From an uncultured Eubacteriales bacterium (GTDB lineage Bacteria > Bacillota > Clostridia > Lachnospirales > Lachnospiraceae): a stretch of DNA of 8,857 nt. A model generated the notes under the pieces. The model did no database searches. It had not been told where the DNA came from and saw only the letters and a program-made list of their open reading frames with translations. Below, piece by piece: positions 5,766 through 8,857 of this stretch (positions within the stretch are counted from its first letter, which is position 1; the number at the start of each line of letters is the position of its first letter). The translations under genes were made by a program, and so were the position numbers. The stretch is taken from assembly GCA_902783795.1 (NCBI GenBank), contig CACZSO010000085.1:1-8857 (forward strand). Reading direction: 5' to 3'.

Positions 5766-7280
5766 TGGAGCATTAAGATCCCAGAGCGCATATAACGTTA
5801 CATTGCCCGTAGGGGTATAGCTGCCCGTCGTTCCCGAAGAAGCACTGGCGGAAGTAGCCCATCCATTAAAGGTATAACCTGATCTGGTGGGCACCGGAAG
5901 TGTAATGGATGAAGTCCTGACGGAACTATTCCATTGTGCGTATAAAGTAACACCCGAATTCGCTGTATAAGAGCCGCCGGATGCATAGCTGGTTCCGCTC
6001 CCGTCTGCCTTTGTATTCCAGTTCTTGAATGTATATGACTGAGTTCTGGCGGCTGTTAACGATGTAGAACTGACAGAACCTCCGTTGGCATTCAATGTCA
6101 CTGTATAACCGGTCAGTGAGCCGCCGCTTCGCGTGGGTTTAACAGTAGATAATGTCAATGTCTGGTTATGATACTTGGTTTGAGCGGCAGGAGCTCCGGA
6201 ACCACCGTTGGCATTATATGACACAGTATACGATATGGGGGTCCAATTGGCTGTAACCGTCTGATTCCCAATGGTCCGGGAGGACAGTTTCTGGATCAGT
6301 TCCGCTCCGGTCGAATGGGAAGCATCTGCACCCGGATTAATTCCTGTAATGGTCTGACCAGCACTGTTGGTCCATCCCGCAAACGTATAACCGGCACGGG
6401 TAGGCGCCGCAAATGTGACTCCGTAAAGCACCTTATATGTGCTCGGATTAGAGGAAGCATTCGTGCCGCCGTTTAAATTATAGGTAATATTATAGGTGGT
6501 CGGATAACAGTAAAACTCTATACGGACATTCGAAGCCGGCTGAGTCACGTAATCCTCTCCCAGCTTATAATTCTGCCAGCTGCCTGTGTAACTGTCCGTA
6601 CCGAATTCCGTACTCATGGTATAGCCCCGGGGGACTACCGTCGCAGTATAGTCACTGGCATTCAGCGTATAACGGGCACCGGCTGCTTTCTTCAATGTGG
6701 TGGTGCCCAGCAGCCTGGCTGTTTTGGCAGGATTATCCCCCTCACCATTCTGAAGGCCAGTCGCCCACAGAAGGATACGGACGTCGTAAGAAGAGGAAGG
6801 AAAATCCGGACGGATGAATTTATTAAACCCACTGGCTGCACACGTTCTTTGTGTGCAATAAGGATACCCACCATTTTGTTCAACAATGGTGATATTAGAT
6901 CCGCTGACAGCTATGACTATAGCTACATGTCCATATTTTCCACCAGTAGAAACAGCGACATCCCCCGGCTGTGGGGAGCTTTGATAAGACCATCCGGAGG
7001 GTGTAAAGTTGCCGTAATTCACATAATCCTTCGCATCACCATAGGGGACTTTCTGCCCAAGATATTGATAGTAATACTTTGTCAAATCAACACATTGATA
7101 TGGCTGATCTACTGGAACTCCATCCATATCCAAGGCCTTTCCCAGCTGATTTTTAGCCCACTGCACTGCTTCTTCCCGGGTATGCCCGCCGGTCGATGCC
7201 TTAACTTCTGTCTTTATGAACAATCCGCCAACTATAAGAAGCATCAGCATGGCTATGGTTCCAATGATTCTTTTCTTCAT
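4956..7280 (-). CDS. Secreted CHAP-domain protein with InlB-type and Ig-like repeats
   Basis: This is a 774-residue exported protein. Residues 1-28 form a signal peptide (MKKR, hydrophobic core, likely cut after VKA). Residues 33-160 are a CHAP domain, a papain-like amidase/endopeptidase fold that cleaves peptidoglycan: C63 in YQCVDL and H118 in YGHVAI are the expected catalytic pair, with E134 in VEQN as the likely third residue. Residues 164-262 are an unrecognised linker. About 263-500 contain several Listeria-Bacteroides (Flg_new/InlB B-type) units, marked by NGG, PTRxGYTFxGW and LYAxW motifs. Residues 506-774 are three 90-residue Ig-like repeats. There is no LPxTG motif or C-terminal membrane anchor, so it is released or held non-covalently. 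The ATG at 7280 has AAAGGA ten bases upstream. It forms its own unit, with a strong promoter and a terminator. It could remodel the cell's own wall or act on other cells; the sequence does not decide. Confidence 0.9.
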   Translation of the reverse strand: MKKRIIGTIAMLMLLIVGGLFIKTEVKASTGGHTREEAVQWAKNQLGKALDMDGVPVDQPYQCVDLTKYYYQYLGQKVPYGDAKDYVNYGNFTPSGWSYQSSPQPGDVAVSTGGKYGHVAIVIAVSGSNITIVEQNGGYPYCTQRTCAASGFNKFIRPDFPSSSYDVRILLWATGLQNGEGDNPAKTARLLGTTTLKKAAGARYTLNASDYTATVVPRGYTMSTEFGTDSYTGSWQNYKLGEDYVTQPASNVRIEFYCYPTTYNITYNLNGGTNASSNPSTYKVLYGVTFAAPTRAGYTFAGWTNSAGQTITGINPGADASHSTGAELIQKLSSRTIGNQTVTANWTPISYTVSYNANGGSGAPAAQTKYHNQTLTLSTVKPTRSGGSLTGYTVTLNANGGSVSSTSLTAARTQSYTFKNWNTKADGSGTSYASGGSYTANSGVTLYAQWNSSVRTSSITLPVPTRSGYTFNGWATSASASSGTTGSYTPTGNVTLYALWDLNAPSITSQPASVSTMIGKTVNFKVSASGSGLSYQWQYRNSASDSWKNSTMACAKTNTFTFTAAESHSGHQYRCLVSNGKGTVTSNTATVTVRPLITTQPKNTTIAIDGTVKLTVAAKGTNLTYQWQYRNSASDSWKNSTMACAKTNTFSFKAAESHSGHQYRCLVSNGKGTATSNTATVTVRPLITTQPKNTVVTVGGTVKLTVAAKGTNLTYQWQYRNSASDSWKNSTMACAKTNTFTFTAASSHSGHQYRCAVSNGKGTTYTNAVTLTVK
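5781..6494 (-). repeat. Degenerate InlB-type (Flg_new) repeat region of the CHAP protein
   Basis: Residues about 263-500 hold units seen at protein level only. The first runs from YNITYNLNGG to ANW (263-346) and carries GYTFAGW. The second begins with YTVSYNANGG (351) but breaks at PTRSGGSLTG and runs directly into GYTVTLNANGG (391), which continues to YTFKNW and LYAQW (450). The last (451-500) has PTRSGYTFNGW and LYALW. Unit length varies from about 50 to 84 residues. These beta-rich modules are common in surface proteins as stalks or adhesive parts. Confidence 0.75.
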
Positions 7281-7350
7281 TTTACGTCATTCCTTTCTAC
7301 TGTCTTAATTGTCAAACCTATCACTTTCCGAAGCTTTTCTCTTCTGCAGG

Positions 7351-7379
7351 ATCAATCTTCTTCTGATGACATGATTGAT
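7351..7379 (-). other. Inverted repeat at the predicted 5' end of the CHAP-gene transcript
   Basis: ATCAATC (7351-7357) and GATTGAT (7373-7379) are perfect 7-bp arms with a 15-nt gap. The right arm begins at the predicted transcription start (about 7379). The message would therefore open with a hairpin, or the DNA dyad could be an operator overlapping the start site. Confidence 0.4.
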
Positions 7380-7385
7380 GAAATA

Positions 7386-7414
7386 ATTATAAACTTTCAT
7401 AAAAGTATAGTCAA
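7386..7414 (-). promoter_or_regulatory. Strong sigma-A promoter of the CHAP-Ig gene
   Basis: On the minus strand TTGACT (7409-7414) is followed by exactly 17 bp and a perfect TATAAT (7386-7391), 11 of 12 bases matching consensus. Transcription should start near 7379, giving a leader of about 99 nt before the ATG at 7280. Confidence 0.82.
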
Positions 7415-7576
7415 TCCTGTAAGAGAAACCTTTCATAGAATATCAGAAATAAAAAGTGCTCATGACTGAAACTCCGGAAACATCTTTTCTCAACTAAACT
7501 TTTCCATATTTCATGAGCCATCAAATCTCACTTTAGTTCATGCGATCTAATAGTTATCTAACTTCACTGAATAAAT
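7415..7576. other. AT-rich gene-free stretch with paired inverted arms
   Basis: The full gene-free interval is 7281-7668. Its left part holds the CHAP-gene leader and promoter, and its right part the terminator of the sugar isomerase gene. This middle part has no credible gene on either strand. It is AT-rich and contains two interleaved inverted pairs: GCTCATGA (7458-7465) with TCATGAGC (7511-7518), and AACTAAA (7492-7498) with TTTAGTT (7532-7538). It lies just upstream of the CHAP promoter and could hold regulator sites, but short inverted pairs are expected by chance in AT-rich DNA. Confidence 0.4.
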
Positions 7577-7619
7577 AAAAAAGGACACACATTGCGGAAA
7601 AACCGCCGACTGTGTGTCC
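7577..7619 (-). terminator. Intrinsic terminator of the sugar isomerase family gene
   Basis: GGACACACA (7583-7591) and TGTGTGTCC (7611-7619) form a 9-bp stem. Inside it GCGG (7594-7597) and CCGC (7603-7606) close a 5-nt loop. On the minus strand the stem is followed by TTTTTTATTTATT, an excellent U-tract. It begins 50 bases after the TAA stop of the upstream gene. Confidence 0.93.
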
Positions 7620-7668
7620 TGTGAACTTCAGTAGTTATAATATAGCCGAAAGTCCTTATCTTATGCTT

Positions 7669-8481
7669 TTACCAGAACTTCCTCATGTTTTCGATATCGT
7701 CTCTCATGCAGGCGTCATGGTCCTCTGCATAGAACTGCTCTCTCTCATAGATGAAGACGCGGCAGCCTAAGGATTCAGCCACTTTCATGGGTTCTTCATA
7801 ATCCCGGGCCAGTTCGCTCCAGGGACCCTGCATGGCGGAGAAGAGTTTTGCATACTCTGCCATCGCTTCCGGAGAAGGTCTTTCACCTGGCTTCGGGCGA
7901 GGGAATACCGCCTTATTTGCGCCGTAGATCTTCGTACAGGGTTTTACATGCATGAGTTCCACACGGCCGGGATACTTCTTAAGGAACGGGACAGGATCAG
8001 CACCGGCGCAGACTACCCAGCCCAGATCCAGCTGAGAACAGACAAAATAAGGATCTGTGTTCTTTAAAATGGTCTCGATGATGTATTCACCTCTTTCAAA
8101 GAGGAACTCGGGAGCCATATTGTGGAAAAATACCTTGAAGCCTTCTTTCGCTGCCTGCCGGCCGATCTCATTAAGCCGGTCTGCTTCCCTTAATGCTTCT
8201 TCATGGGTCCTGGCGTTAACACGGCCGCACACATATTTGACGCCGATCTCGTGCAGGATGTCTATATCATCCTGAGGGCCGTCCTGCAGATAGGGGATCT
8301 CTGAATGCAGCATCTTCAAGTCGTATTTCTTCAGGCATTCCAGCACTTCCCGGGTGGCGGGATGATGATGCTCTACGCCATCAAACCCTAAGGCTTTGAT
8401 GGCGGCGAATTCCTGGTCCATGGTCATGCCGGTGTCCCGGATACCATAGTTGTCAGTGGTCATAAACAGTTCTCTTCTCAT
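7669..8481 (-). CDS. Sugar phosphate isomerase/epimerase family protein (xylose isomerase-like TIM barrel)
   Basis: This 270-residue protein is of normal length for the AP endonuclease 2/xylose isomerase-like TIM-barrel family. Family features are GFDGVEHHH (E37), LHSEI (H59), VFFHNM (H120), QLDLGWVVCAGADPVPFLKKYPGRV (from residue 150, with D152), LMHVKP (H178) and E246 near the end. The acidic and histidine residues at strand ends are the likely divalent-metal ligands. Members isomerise or epimerise sugars, inositol derivatives or related polyols. The substrate here is not evident, and no other sugar-use gene is next to it. It has no signal peptide, so it is cytoplasmic. The ATG at 8479-8481 has GGAG seven bases upstream. 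That site overlaps the stop codon of the surface-protein remnant upstream, so transcription probably enters from that side. A strong terminator follows. Confidence 0.88.
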   Translation of the reverse strand: MRRELFMTTDNYGIRDTGMTMDQEFAAIKALGFDGVEHHHPATREVLECLKKYDLKMLHSEIPYLQDGPQDDIDILHEIGVKYVCGRVNARTHEEALREADRLNEIGRQAAKEGFKVFFHNMAPEFLFERGEYIIETILKNTDPYFVCSQLDLGWVVCAGADPVPFLKKYPGRVELMHVKPCTKIYGANKAVFPRPKPGERPSPEAMAEYAKLFSAMQGPWSELARDYEEPMKVAESLGCRVFIYEREQFYAEDHDACMRDDIENMRKFW

Positions 8482-8493
8482 GATGTTTCTCCT

Positions 8494-8857
8494 TTATTTC
8501 TCTATAATCGGGAGGCTTTCATCCAGCCTCATGATCGTCCTCACATCTGCATCGGAGATAAGCCCCGGGCCCCCCAGAACGAAACCCCTGCGGATATAAT
8601 GGCCCACAGCGTAATCCTTTGCAGTATTGACCGGCTCAGTCTTCCCGCTCCTCGTAAGAATGATGGGCGCATTCAGCGCGAAGCCCAAAGGGCCTGCGCA
8701 TAACGCGTCCGGGAAATTATTCCCATAAGCTAAGATCAACTGGTTAGAATGGCGGAACAACGCAGGTCTGTGATAGCGGTGAAATATTCTATGCCCTTTA
8801 AACTCGTGTATCCTCCGCCGTTTATTATCATTCTTGTTACAGCAGATATCTCTGTCT
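8494..8857 (-). pseudogene. Remnant of a surface-protein gene: LRR segment joined out of frame to a CWB2 (cell wall-binding repeat 2) segment
   Basis: In one minus-strand frame, 8494-8757 reads RHSNQLILAYGNNFPDALC, then GPL, APIILTRSGK and VLGGPGLISD, ending in TAA at 8494-8496. This matches the CWB2 repeat, a non-covalent wall-binding module of Gram-positive surface proteins. The frame has no ATG and no ribosome binding site upstream. It stays open to the window edge, but its translation there is basic and unlike CWB2. In another frame, 8736-8855 reads ISAVTRMIINGG, then SLKGIEYFTAITDLRCS, ending in TGA at 8736-8738. This is a bacterial leucine-rich repeat unit, also entering from beyond the window. 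The two similarities meet near 8740-8755 and differ in phase. I infer a deletion or frameshift that broke the gene. A sequencing error, or a larger intact gene with a real frame change, cannot be excluded. It ends 12 bases before the isomerase ATG. Confidence 0.65.

Noticed and set aside
7310..7315. TTGACA on the minus strand as a second -35 box for the CHAP gene
   Set aside because: No -10 box lies 16-18 bp downstream, and transcription would begin inside or past the ribosome binding site.
7308..7400. 31-codon minus-strand open frame (starting MKVYNYF) in the CHAP leader region
   Set aside because: It starts upstream of the predicted transcription start, has no ribosome binding site, and resembles no known leader peptide.
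6849..7469. 206-codon plus-strand open frame crossing the CHAP gene start and promoter
   Set aside because: It is antisense to the signal peptide and catalytic domain, crosses the strong promoter, and shows no recognisable domain.
7636..7641. TATAAT on the plus strand as a promoter
   Set aside because: No -35 element lies at a suitable distance, and no plus-strand gene follows.
8512..8530. GAGGCT/AGCCTC hairpin near the end of the CWB2 segment as a terminator or attenuator
   Set aside because: The stem is only 6 bp and no T run follows on either strand.

Overview
The window looks like chromosomal DNA of a Gram-positive anaerobe of the class Clostridia, most likely a gut Lachnospiraceae. This is an inference from three things: AGGAGG-type ribosome binding sites, mid-range base composition with frequent CGG and CCG codons, and a surface-protein domain set (CHAP, Listeria-Bacteroides/InlB-type repeats, YQWQYR-type Ig-like repeats, CWB2 and LRR fragments) common in that family. 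No RNA gene, insertion sequence, integrase, CRISPR array or replication origin was seen.

Layout, left to right. (1) Positions 1-519 (+) hold the 3' end of a gene resembling the C-terminal domain of aldolase-type (HMGL-like) proteins of surface-polysaccharide loci. It converges on a LicD-family gene (553-1398, -), and the two share one bidirectional terminator that contains both stop codons. (2) Between the LicD gene and pepF (oligoendopeptidase F, 1543-3345, +) lies a compact divergent promoter region. The LicD promoter is near-consensus and placed so that its transcript should start at or next to the ATG. (3) pepF converges on a MATE-family multidrug/organic-cation exporter (3377-4771, -) across a second shared terminator, whose stem lies partly inside the end of the MATE coding sequence. 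A 14-bp perfect palindrome lies upstream of the MATE gene. (4) Positions 4956-7280 (-) encode a 774-residue secreted protein: signal peptide, CHAP cysteine amidase/peptidase domain, InlB-type repeats, and three almost identical 90-residue Ig-like repeats encoded by exact 270-bp tandem units. It has its own strong promoter (TTGACT-17-TATAAT), a roughly 99-nt leader and its own terminator. (5) A 388-bp gene-free stretch follows. (6) A TIM-barrel sugar phosphate isomerase/epimerase family gene (7669-8481, -) comes next, with a strong terminator. Immediately upstream of it is the remnant of a surface-protein gene in which an LRR segment and a CWB2 segment lie in different reading frames.

The genes are mostly single-gene transcription units rather than one pathway. 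The common theme is the cell surface: polysaccharide decoration (aldolase-like, LicD), a secreted wall hydrolase or adhesin (CHAP-InlB-Ig) and a decayed wall-binding protein. They sit among housekeeping genes (pepF, MATE exporter, sugar isomerase). I do not see evidence for a new defence or mobile system. The points most worth a second look are the mosaic 270-bp repeats, the out-of-frame LRR/CWB2 junction, the apparently leaderless LicD promoter and the dyad upstream of the exporter.
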